A stretch of 9,152 nucleotides of DNA, from positions 1 to 9,152 of the forward strand of contig CALHZE010000285.1 in the NCBI GenBank assembly GCA_938040915.1. Reading direction: 5' to 3'. Under the pieces are notes generated by a model, which saw only the letters and a program-made list of their open reading frames with translations, had not been told where the DNA came from and ran no database searches. Position 1 is the stretch's first letter; each line of letters starts with the position of its first letter. The position numbers and the translations under genes were made by a program. This document shows, piece after piece, positions 1-6,157 of this stretch. The DNA comes from an uncultured Bacteroidia bacterium. GTDB lineage: Bacteria > Bacteroidota > Bacteroidia > Bacteroidales > CAJPTX01.

Positions 1-573
1 GTCACCGAAGAGCTTATTCAGACCGTAACAAACACGGTTCTGAAGCCTACACTTGAGGGAATGGAAAAGGCGGGCACGCCATATACAGGTTTCCTCTTTG
101 TGGGGATGATGCTCTCAAGGTCGGGCGAGCCTAAGGTCATAGAATATAACGTGCGGATGGGAGATCCCGAAACGCAGGTGGTAATGCTCGCTTTAGAAGG
201 CGACCTCTTGACAGCACTTTATGATGCCGCAAACCATCAATTGAAACCGGGAGGGCTCTCTAGCAGTCACGATTCGTTTGTCGCGGTTTCGTTGGTTTCG
301 GGGGGGTATCCAGGGGCTTATGAAAAGAATAAGGTTATCTCTGGCGCAGAGGAAGTAATACCTAACACCGAGGTCTTTCATGCCGGCACGGCGCTTGACG
401 CAGAAGGACGCCTCTGCACGGCAGGCGGTCGCGTCTTTTCGGTGTGTGCACGTGGACAAAACCTTGAGGCGGCACGTAAACTCGCTTACGAACGGGCAGA
501 CAAGATCTTGTTTGACGGAAAGCGCAACCGACTGGATATCGGGGAGGATATCCTCCGCCTTTTGCACAAGTAG
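1..573 (+). CDS. purD: Phosphoribosylamine--glycine ligase (GAR synthetase), C-terminal part
   Basis: Frame 1 is open from the first base to the TAG at 571-573, giving the last 190 residues of a protein that is usually about 425 long; the 5' part lies outside the window. PurD joins glycine to 5-phosphoribosylamine using ATP, the second step of IMP synthesis, in the cytoplasm. The fragment shows the end of the ATP-grasp domain: a GTPYTGFLFVGMM strand, then EYNVRMGDPETQ at fragment residues 48-59. The Glu and Asn there match the metal ligands of the family's E-x-N-x-R-x-GDPE-x-Q signature. The PurD C-terminal domain follows, with SGGYPGAYEKNKVISG and FHAGTA. No break is seen. A membrane-protein gene starts 38 bases after the stop and purQ follows it, so this is probably one purine-related operon. 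The family call is very secure. Confidence 0.96.
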   Translation, partial: VTEELIQTVTNTVLKPTLEGMEKAGTPYTGFLFVGMMLSRSGEPKVIEYNVRMGDPETQVVMLALEGDLLTALYDAANHQLKPGGLSSSHDSFVAVSLVSGGYPGAYEKNKVISGAEEVIPNTEVFHAGTALDAEGRLCTAGGRVFSVCARGQNLEAARKLAYERADKILFDGKRNRLDIGEDILRLLHK

Positions 574-611
574 GCGTTTCCCAGCCCCTCACTTCAACCG
601 TCTATGGAGAG

Positions 612-1592
612 GTGTTAGCTTTTTTCAATCGTCTCAGACCGAGTTCGCTCCTTGTCGGGTTGGGGGTCTTGCTCGTAGCCTTTGGGGCTTCTTACTTCGC
701 AGGAACGCGGACGTGGCTGCCGCTTGACGAGTCGGTGCTACCGATTGGGGGGCGGTATCTGAGTGCGATCTCTTGGGAGGTGGGCTTCCCGCTGAGTGTG
801 GTCATTCTGCTCTTGGGGAGTGCCTTGGCGCGGCAGCTGCTGTTGCGCTACATTTCAGGGCTTACGCGCTCCTATTTACCAGTCTTTTTAATACCGCTTT
901 TGCTCGGAGGGTTGGGGCTCGGAGGGCATAACCTTTTGCCGCCGCTTGTGGCGATTTTCCTCTTAGAGTTAGCTTTTGCGCTCGTCCTTCAAACCGCCTT
1001 TTCCGCGAAACTCTATAGTGGGGTGTTTATGGTGAGTGTGTTGGTGGGGACGGCTTCGCTCTTTTACCTACCGGCGCTTTTTTTTGTCTACACCCCTATC
1101 CTCTTGTTGTTGCACCGAAGCGAGTTCCGCTTGCGCGGGATTGTGGTGATGCTGCTCGGTACGGCGCTTGTGCCTGTGTGGATCTTCTTTATTTCGTGGT
1201 TGGTCGACGAGCCGCTTGACAACATTTATCCGCTTTCGTTACTCCTGACCTTACAGCCTAGCGATATGTGGACGTGGACTTCGGCAAACCCCCTCCGCCC
1301 CATCTACATCTTCGTGGTCTTTTTGCTTTGGCTTCTGAGTCTGTTGTGGGTAAACTATCCGCATAAGGTGCACCGAGCGACGTATCTGTTGGTGCGCAAC
1401 ATCCTTTTTTGGAGTTTTGTGATATCGTGTGTGGCGCTCTTTTTGGTGCGTGACCCGTTTTATATGCTTCCCTTTGTGGTGGCTTTTTTAGCCATGATGT
1501 TTTCTTATATCTTGGCTTACTCGTCTGGGCGTAAACCGACCCTTCTTTTTGTGGTGCTTTTGTTGGTTTCGTTGGGCATGTATTGGGTATAG
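612..1592 (+). CDS. Polytopic membrane protein, DUF6427-like, function unknown
   Basis: A 326-residue, very hydrophobic protein with about ten likely membrane segments, for example near residues 11-30, 57-79, 88-104, 110-128, 136-166 (probably two), 176-197, 231-248, 259-279, 282-303 and 309-326. Charged residues are few and sit in short loops. There is no cleavable signal peptide and no enzymatic motif I recognise. The start is GTG at 612, preceded by a purine-rich GGAGAG. An ATG at 604 hits a stop after four codons, and the first internal in-frame Met is residue 139, so GTG is the best choice. Length, topology and position next to purD resemble the DUF6427 family of Bacteroidetes, which from memory is often near purD or upp; this was not confirmed by a search. 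It lies 38 bases after purD and 61 before purQ. A nucleobase- or precursor-related transport role would be speculation. Confidence 0.8.
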   Translation: MLAFFNRLRPSSLLVGLGVLLVAFGASYFAGTRTWLPLDESVLPIGGRYLSAISWEVGFPLSVVILLLGSALARQLLLRYISGLTRSYLPVFLIPLLLGGLGLGGHNLLPPLVAIFLLELAFALVLQTAFSAKLYSGVFMVSVLVGTASLFYLPALFFVYTPILLLLHRSEFRLRGIVVMLLGTALVPVWIFFISWLVDEPLDNIYPLSLLLTLQPSDMWTWTSANPLRPIYIFVVFLLWLLSLLWVNYPHKVHRATYLLVRNILFWSFVISCVALFLVRDPFYMLPFVVAFLAMMFSYILAYSSGRKPTLLFVVLLLVSLGMYWV

Positions 1593-1607
1593 GCATAGCG
1601 CTCTCGT

Positions 1608-1626
1608 TATATTTTTGTTATTTTTG
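1608..1626 (+). promoter_or_regulatory. Possible promoter -7 boxes before purQ
   Basis: The 61-base gap before purQ is AT-rich. It contains two copies of TATTTTTG (1610-1617 and 1619-1626), each matching the Bacteroidetes -7 consensus TAnnTTTG. A TTG at 1583-1585 could be the upstream element of the first box, but the 24-base spacer is longer than the usual 19-21. A start here would give a leader of about 20-40 bases. T-rich DNA produces such matches by chance, so this is a weak internal promoter candidate within the operon. Confidence 0.35.
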
Positions 1627-1653
1627 TGTTGTAGACAGTAAAAGAGCTTTTGA

Positions 1654-2349
1654 ATGAAAGTCGGCGTAGTAGTCTTTCCAGGGTCAAATTGTGACCGAGA
1701 TTCGGAATATTGTTTTGGTACTCTTATGGGGCACGAGGTGGTACGTCTTTGGCATAAAGATGCTAGCCTCCCCTCGTTAGACTTGGTGGTGATCCCTGGG
1801 GGGTTCTCTTATGGCGACTACCTTCGTTCGGGAGCTTTGGCGCGCTTCTCCCCCGTGATGGAGTCTGTGACGGCATTTGCGAACGAGGGGGGGAAAGTCC
1901 TCGGTATTTGTAACGGATTTCAGATTCTTTGCGAAGCAGGGTTGTTGCCAGGGACGCTCCGGCTCAATACACCGAAGCGCTTTGTTTGCAAGAACATCCA
2001 TCTGTTGCCAGAGGTGAAAAGTAATATGCCGACGGCGAGTCTAGACCCACAAAAGCCATTACAGATCCCGATAGCGCACGGGGAGGGGTCATATTATGCA
2101 GATCGGGATACGTTGTCGTCACTCCGAGTCAACAATCAGATACTGTTCCGCTATTGCGACGAAAATGGTCACGTCTCTGACGCTGTGAACCCGAACGGCT
2201 CGGTGGATGGGATCGCGGGAATCTCGAGCGCCAACCACTGTGTGGTGGGAATGATGCCGCACCCCGAGCGAGCCGCAGACCCACAGCAGGGCAATACCGA
2301 TGGGCTCGCGCTTCTACAGTCTCTTTTGACCTTCTGGACAAAACACTAA
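1654..2349 (+). CDS. purQ: Phosphoribosylformylglycinamidine synthase, glutaminase subunit PurQ
   Basis: A 231-residue class I glutamine amidotransferase, the normal size for free-standing PurQ. It hydrolyses glutamine and passes ammonia to PurL for conversion of FGAR to FGAM, the fourth step of IMP synthesis. Visible landmarks are the N-terminal FPGSNCDRD (residues 8-16) typical of PurQ, the oxyanion-side PGGFSYGDYLRSGALA (48-63), the nucleophile Cys86 in GICNGFQIL (84-92), and the His203/Glu205 pair in MPHPERA completing the triad. The ATG start fits the family's MKVGVVVFPGSN opening; no clear ribosome binding site precedes it. The mutase gene begins 10 bases after the stop, so the two are almost certainly co-transcribed. 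Odd point: Bacteroidales commonly use a long PurL with a fused glutaminase, so a separate PurQ implies small PurL and PurS elsewhere, which are not in this window. Confidence 0.96.
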   Translation: MKVGVVVFPGSNCDRDSEYCFGTLMGHEVVRLWHKDASLPSLDLVVIPGGFSYGDYLRSGALARFSPVMESVTAFANEGGKVLGICNGFQILCEAGLLPGTLRLNTPKRFVCKNIHLLPEVKSNMPTASLDPQKPLQIPIAHGEGSYYADRDTLSSLRVNNQILFRYCDENGHVSDAVNPNGSVDGIAGISSANHCVVGMMPHPERAADPQQGNTDGLALLQSLLTFWTKH

Positions 2350-2359
2350 ACCTAGTTGT

Positions 2360-3736
2360 ATGATGGCACACTCAACCTCTTCTCCTTTTCACGCTTATGA
2401 CATCCGAGGGCGACTCGGGCTAGAGTTTACGCAAGAGACTTTTGGTCTCTATGCGGCTTGGATTGCGCAGCTCTTTGGAGGCAAACGGGGGATCTGTATC
2501 GGTCGTGATGTCCGCTCTACCTCGGAAGAGTTGTATGAGAGTTGTATTGAGCATATCCGGCGGTCTGTGGATATACCGATCTACAATATCGGGGTGTGTA
2601 CGACGCCGCAGCTCTATTTTTCCCACTGGCATCTGGGGCTAGACGCCTCGATTATGATTACTGCTTCGCACAACCCACCAGAGTACAACGGTCTGAAGGT
2701 GACGGGGTGTGGGGGAGACCCTATCGGTTATGCGAATGGTTTGCAAGAGGTTGAGGCGCGTTGCCTGCGCGGGGAAAAGTTGCCGTTGCTTGCAGAGCCA
2801 CCTAAGGTCATCGATACGGATACGCGAGAGGCGTATCTCGCTTTCTTGCGTGGTTTTCAGGGGGGGCGTGAAGGGTTGCGCTTTGCCGTAGATGCGATGC
2901 ATGGCGTGGTCGGTAAGTTGGTGAAAGACATTTTGCCCGACGCAGCATGTTATCTCAATTGTGAACCCGATGGGCACTTCTTGCCAGAAGGACCCAACCC
3001 GACGATTGCATCAAACCGCGTCGCACTCGAGCAGACGGTGAGGGAGCAAAGGTGTGACGTCGGGGTGATTTTTGACGGAGACGGTGATCGCGTGATGTTT
3101 GTCGATGAAACGGGAGAGCTCGTGCCGCCCGATCTTATTATTGCACTTTTGGGGGATTATTTCTATGGGCTTCGGGGGCGTGACAAGTCGCAACCCGTCT
3201 TGGTGGATATCCGGACTTCGAAGTCTACGACAGAGTATCTGCAACGGATGGGGGTGCCGGTCGAGGTGGGGCGCGTGGGGCGCGTCTTTATGTCGCGCAA
3301 GCTCCGAGCGATTCGTGGTTGTTTCGGTGGGGAGCTCGCCGGTCACTACTATTTCGGTGACTTTAACGACTTTGACTCGGGGCTTCTGACGGCGCTCTTG
3401 GTATTAGGTTCGTTGCAACGCATGAAGCATGAGGGGCATTCGCTACACGAGTGGGTGGTTAAGACGGCAAACTATCGTAACTCGGGGGAACTGAACTTTA
3501 AGGTTGCCGATGACCGTAAGCCGGCGCTTATCGAGGCGGTGCGTGCCCATTTTGTCGCTCAGGCACAACCTACGTTTGAAAGTGCGGAGGATGGTTATCG
3601 TGTCGAATTTGCGGATTGGTGGTTTAGCATCCGTTCGTCGAATACCGAGCCATTGTTGCGTCTGATTGTGGAGGCGCGCGACGAACGATTATTGCAGGAA
3701 AAGCTCCGAGAAGCGAAAGAGATTATTGAGAGATAA
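2360..3736 (+). CDS. manB: Phosphomannomutase / phosphoglucomutase (alpha-D-phosphohexomutase)
   Basis: A 458-residue protein, the normal length for bacterial PMM/PGM. It interconverts hexose 6-phosphate and hexose 1-phosphate through a phosphoserine, supplying mannose-1-P or glucose-1-P for nucleotide sugars. All four active-site loops are present: TASHNPPEYNGLK (101-113) with phosphoserine Ser103, the metal loop DGDGDR (239-244), the sugar-specificity loop GGELAGH (323-329), and the phosphate-binding loop RSSNTEPLLRL (425-435). The N-terminal AYDIRG (12-17) is also typical. The GELAGH form is usual for the dual PMM/PGM type, so mannose versus glucose preference cannot be fixed and the symbol is by family only. 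Two adjacent ATG codons (2360 and 2363) are both possible starts. The gene lies 10 bases after purQ and is closed by a terminator, making it the last gene of the transcript. Confidence 0.94.
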   Translation: MMAHSTSSPFHAYDIRGRLGLEFTQETFGLYAAWIAQLFGGKRGICIGRDVRSTSEELYESCIEHIRRSVDIPIYNIGVCTTPQLYFSHWHLGLDASIMITASHNPPEYNGLKVTGCGGDPIGYANGLQEVEARCLRGEKLPLLAEPPKVIDTDTREAYLAFLRGFQGGREGLRFAVDAMHGVVGKLVKDILPDAACYLNCEPDGHFLPEGPNPTIASNRVALEQTVREQRCDVGVIFDGDGDRVMFVDETGELVPPDLIIALLGDYFYGLRGRDKSQPVLVDIRTSKSTTEYLQRMGVPVEVGRVGRVFMSRKLRAIRGCFGGELAGHYYFGDFNDFDSGLLTALLVLGSLQRMKHEGHSLHEWVVKTANYRNSGELNFKVADDRKPALIEAVRAHFVAQAQPTFESAEDGYRVEFADWWFSIRSSNTEPLLRLIVEARDERLLQEKLREAKEIIER

Positions 3737-3779
3737 GGGCTCGTCTCTAGAGTAACGGGAAAGGTTTATTGAAAATGGG

Positions 3780-3813
3780 GTGGAACGCATTCGTTTGCGT
3801 TCCACTTTTTTTT
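3780..3813 (+). terminator. Intrinsic terminator ending the purD-purQ-mutase transcript
   Basis: A perfect 10-base-pair stem (GTGGAACGCA at 3780-3789 with TGCGTTCCAC at 3796-3805) carries a six-base loop TTCGTT and is followed at once by eight T residues (3806-3813). It starts 44 bases after the mutase stop codon. This is a textbook Rho-independent terminator and marks the operon boundary. Confidence 0.93.
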
Positions 3814-4197
3814 GTGGGGAGCTCTTCGGAGTCGCGCTCGGGCGTAAGTCAAAATGCTAAAGACGGGCGCATCGCGTTGCCTCCTTACACCGGACACACG
3901 CATTGATAATCAAATATGCCTACAGGGGACAGGGTTCGGCGTTTCGAGCCCTTTGCGCGCTCGCCCATATATGGAGATGGATTCCCCCGTGGGGGGGGAA
4001 GGGCAAGCGGGTAGAAAAATTAATGGGCTTTCCATAAGCGTTGGGTAAAGCATGCCGAGCTCTGAAATAGAAGAGATAAAACGACTTTTAGTGAAGACAA
4101 AGCGCTCGTAAAAGCCTATTTAACGGCAATTGATGGCACGCGGCTTGCGATGCTTTGGAAACATTAATAACTTACATAGTTCGCGTAAAAAAAAACA
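3814..4197. other. Gene-free gap with GC-rich nested inverted repeats
   Basis: No intact gene is supported between the mutase terminator and the chemoreceptor promoter. The segment 3931-4009 has clear folding potential. One hairpin pairs AGGGTTCG (3931-3938) with CGAGCCCT (3945-3952) with one G-U pair. A second, two-part element pairs CGCTCGCCC (3958-3966) with GGGCAAGCG (4001-4009), with one C-A mismatch. Enclosed directly within it, TTCCCCC (3982-3988) pairs with GGGGGAA (3994-4000), leaving 3967-3981 as a one-sided bulge. A run of eight G sits at 3991-3998. A weaker GCTTT/AAAGC pairing lies at about 4028-4051. This could be a small RNA or a decayed region; no known RNA family was recognised. 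A 64-codon open frame at 3854-4048 has no protein-like character. Confidence 0.4.
4052..4167 (+). pseudogene. Possible frameshifted remnant of a small gene
   Basis: ATG at 4052 opens a short frame reading MPSSEIEEIKRLLVKTKRS, which stops at 4109-4111. From 4096, one base back in frame, the sequence reads DKALVKAYLTAIDGTRLAM and then LWKH before TAA at 4165-4167. Joined near 4096 by one missing base, the two halves would form a plausible helical protein of about 38 residues that looks like the start of a small helix-rich or DNA-binding protein. The family is not recognised. The reading rests only on protein-like composition on both sides of the shift, so it may be chance. Confidence 0.2.
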
Positions 4198-4228
4198 TTG
4201 GGATTTTGGTAAAGGTTAATTATCTTTG
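4198..4228 (+). promoter_or_regulatory. Bacteroidetes-type promoter of the chemoreceptor gene
   Basis: TATCTTTG at 4221-4228 matches the -7 consensus TAnnTTTG fully. A TTG at 4198-4200 lies 20 bases upstream, the spacing expected for the -33 element, and an A-rich run (about 4187-4195) precedes it. Initiation about 5-8 bases further on would leave a leader of roughly 80-85 bases before the ATG at 4320. The chemoreceptor would then be transcribed independently of the upstream operon. Confidence 0.65.
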
Positions 4229-4319
4229 TGTAGTCACTAAGATGATTAGAGCCAATGGAACTGTCTTTTGCATTTCATTTCTTGTAGGTTGCGTTAGAAT
4301 TTTCTAAATAGTTTTTGCC

Positions 4320-6032
4320 ATGAAACATCTTTCGGTCAGTGCGCGGTTACACCTCTTTTTTGGTGTGATTATCTTTCTGTTTCTTTTCTTTGGCGTCTCA
4401 TCTATCTTGCAGTCTCGCCGTTCTCGTACGGTCGTGCGTTTGCTGTATTCGGCAGCGGTGGCTAATTATGATGTGAGCGCGGCGACGATTGCGATGAATA
4501 AATATTTGGCGCAAGGCAATGACGCTGATTATGCGGCTACGACAACTTGTTTGGATAGCGCCCAGTCGCGCCTTTCGATTTCAGCGCAGTTGTCCGAAGA
4601 GATAGATGATGCGACGGGGCTTGCCGATGTAAAGCAGGCCAACGACGAGTTGACCTCGCTGGTGAAGCTTAATAAACGCTTGCCTTCGGAGTTGAAGCGG
4701 AATGACGCCTATACCGATGTGATTGTGCGCGCCTATAACGCCGTGATGCAGGAGGTGAAGAAGCAAGACATGGTCTCGTCAGACTTTCTGGTGGGGATGT
4801 GTGAGGGAAATGATTGTGTAAATCTTTACTTAGGTCGCGGCAAGGTGGAGGCGTTGAATGAAGCGATCGCCCACTTTACGGGGGTGAGTAAGTATGTTAC
4901 GAATGCGGGGCTTGCAGAGCAGCTCCGCGAGTTGATCAAAGCTGTGCAAGACTTGCGTCAATTTGCTCAAACATTTTCGGGTCTGAAAGCAGAGGTGGCT
5001 ACTTTGAGTTTGCAGTGTTCGGATAGCTTGGACGATATTAGCGAATATTTTGTGACGACTTATAGGGAGCACTATGAGGAACTCTTTCTTTACACGCTCG
5101 TGATGTTGATCGTCGTTTTAGTCTTTTCTGTGGCAGTCTCTCAATACACGGCTCGCACGACGGTGTCGGCGTTACGTCAAGGTGTGGAACAGATGCAGCT
5201 TTGTGCGACGGGTAATTTTAACTCGCATCTTTCGAGAGCTCTTTTGGCGCGTCACGATGAGTTCGGTCTTTTGGCACAGTCGATCGATGAAATGACTCGG
5301 CGCGTAAGAGAGGCGATCGGAGAGGTAAAGCTTGGGGCTAACAATATGGAGGATGCAAGTGCGCAGCTCAATCTCGTTTCTCAAAAGGTGTCTCAGGGGA
5401 CAAATTCGCAGGCCTCAAGTGCCGAGGAGGTGAGTAGCGCGATGGAGCAGATGGCGGCGAACATTGATCAGAACGCAGACAATGCGACTCAAACGCAGGC
5501 GATCGCACACGCCATGGAGGAAAAGATATTGCAGGTCAATGAGCTCTCCTTGCGCTCGTTGGAGTCCGTAAAATCGATTACAGAGAAAACTGCGATTATT
5601 TCGGAGATCGCGGCTCAAACCAATATTCTTGCCCTGAATGCTGCCGTAGAGGCTGCTCGAGCCGGCGAGCATGGTCGCGGGTTCTCGGTGGTGGCCTCTG
5701 AGATCCGGAAGCTTGCCGAGCGGAGTCGTGATGCGGCTTCTGAGATTGCGAGTTTCTCGACGCGTTCGTTGAGCGATACCCATTCGGCTGCCCGTGCTTT
5801 AGACGATGTGCTCCCCGAGGTGAAGCGGACGGCGCAGTTAGTCAATGAGATCGCTACGGCGAGTCAAGAGCAACGTCAAGGGGTAGATCAGATCAATGCG
5901 GCTTTGCAACAACTCTCTGAGATTGTGCAGCAGAATGCGGCAGCGAGCGAGGAAATGGCGACCTCTGCCGAGGAGCTTAATACGCAGGCGGAGAGTTTGA
6001 ATCATGCAAGTTCCTACTTTGTCGTTTCGTAG
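4320..6032 (+). CDS. Transmembrane methyl-accepting chemotaxis protein (chemoreceptor)
   Basis: A 570-residue receptor with the standard layout. TM1 is at about 11-30. An extracytoplasmic helical sensor of about 220 residues follows (31-253), then TM2 at about 254-274. A HAMP linker (about 275-330) contains the typical D-E-F-G (313-316). The cytoplasmic signalling coiled coil runs from about 331 to 562. The highly conserved hairpin tip is clear: EIAAQTNILALNAAVEAARA (429-448), then GRGFSVVASEIRKLAERSR. Glu/Gln-rich heptads near 365-378 and 542-553 are candidate methylation sites. Such receptors control the CheA kinase through CheW. The all-helical sensor could be a four-helix or longer bimodular bundle; the ligand cannot be told. 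There is no C-terminal CheR-docking pentapeptide (it ends SSYFVVS). No cheA, cheW, cheB or cheR lies nearby. The gene has its own promoter and terminator. The family call is secure; its role is not. Confidence 0.95.
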   Translation: MKHLSVSARLHLFFGVIIFLFLFFGVSSILQSRRSRTVVRLLYSAAVANYDVSAATIAMNKYLAQGNDADYAATTTCLDSAQSRLSISAQLSEEIDDATGLADVKQANDELTSLVKLNKRLPSELKRNDAYTDVIVRAYNAVMQEVKKQDMVSSDFLVGMCEGNDCVNLYLGRGKVEALNEAIAHFTGVSKYVTNAGLAEQLRELIKAVQDLRQFAQTFSGLKAEVATLSLQCSDSLDDISEYFVTTYREHYEELFLYTLVMLIVVLVFSVAVSQYTARTTVSALRQGVEQMQLCATGNFNSHLSRALLARHDEFGLLAQSIDEMTRRVREAIGEVKLGANNMEDASAQLNLVSQKVSQGTNSQASSAEEVSSAMEQMAANIDQNADNATQTQAIAHAMEEKILQVNELSLRSLESVKSITEKTAIISEIAAQTNILALNAAVEAARAGEHGRGFSVVASEIRKLAERSRDAASEIASFSTRSLSDTHSAARALDDVLPEVKRTAQLVNEIATASQEQRQGVDQINAALQQLSEIVQQNAAASEEMATSAEELNTQAESLNHASSYFVVS

Positions 6033-6092
6033 TTTTTGGGTGAGCGTCTACGTGGCTCGTTGACGCTGCGTTTACTTTTTCTTTTATTAGGG

Positions 6093-6130
6093 GTGAGCTC
6101 GGGAGGTTACGCGCCTGAGCTCATCTTTTT
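6093..6130 (+). terminator. Intrinsic terminator after the chemoreceptor gene
   Basis: GTGAGCTCGGG (6093-6103) pairs with CCTGAGCTCAT (6114-6124) over 11 positions with two G-U pairs and a ten-base loop. A C and then five T residues (6126-6130) follow. It lies 60 bases after the chemoreceptor stop. A smaller perfect inverted repeat AGCGTC/GACGCT (6043-6048 and 6062-6067) sits just upstream and may add to the structure. The T-run is short, so efficiency may be moderate. Confidence 0.7.
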
Positions 6131-6157
6131 GTCTTAGGGGGAAAAGAGGGGGAGAGG

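Noticed and set aside
193..592. Long minus-strand open frames across purD
   Set aside because: They lie antisense to a clearly conserved protein, have low-complexity basic or Pro/Arg-rich translations, and no start signals.
1593..1653. Purine riboswitch before purQ
   Set aside because: The 61-base T-rich gap is too short and contains no three-stem fold of the purine or ZTP aptamer type.
3931..3952. A GGTTCG...CGAGCCC hairpin that resembles a tRNA T-arm
   Set aside because: No acceptor, D or anticodon stem can be built around it at tRNA spacing, and there is no matching 3' end.
3854..4048. A 64-codon open frame in the gap before the chemoreceptor
   Set aside because: Its translation has no protein-like pattern, no start context, and it runs through the inverted-repeat and poly-G segment. 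It is better explained as a chance open frame.
4052..4167. Remnant of an insertion sequence in the gap
   Set aside because: No terminal inverted repeats, target-site duplication or recognisable transposase motif was found, so only a generic decayed small gene is proposed.
4205..4208. TTTG at 4205-4208 as the -33 element of the chemoreceptor promoter
   Set aside because: It is only 12 bases from the -7 box; the TTG at 4198-4200 has the proper 20-base spacing.
5415..5845. Minus-strand open frames opposite the chemoreceptor signalling domain
   Set aside because: The plus-strand frame encodes the highly conserved receptor tip; the antisense frames are by-products of its codon use.
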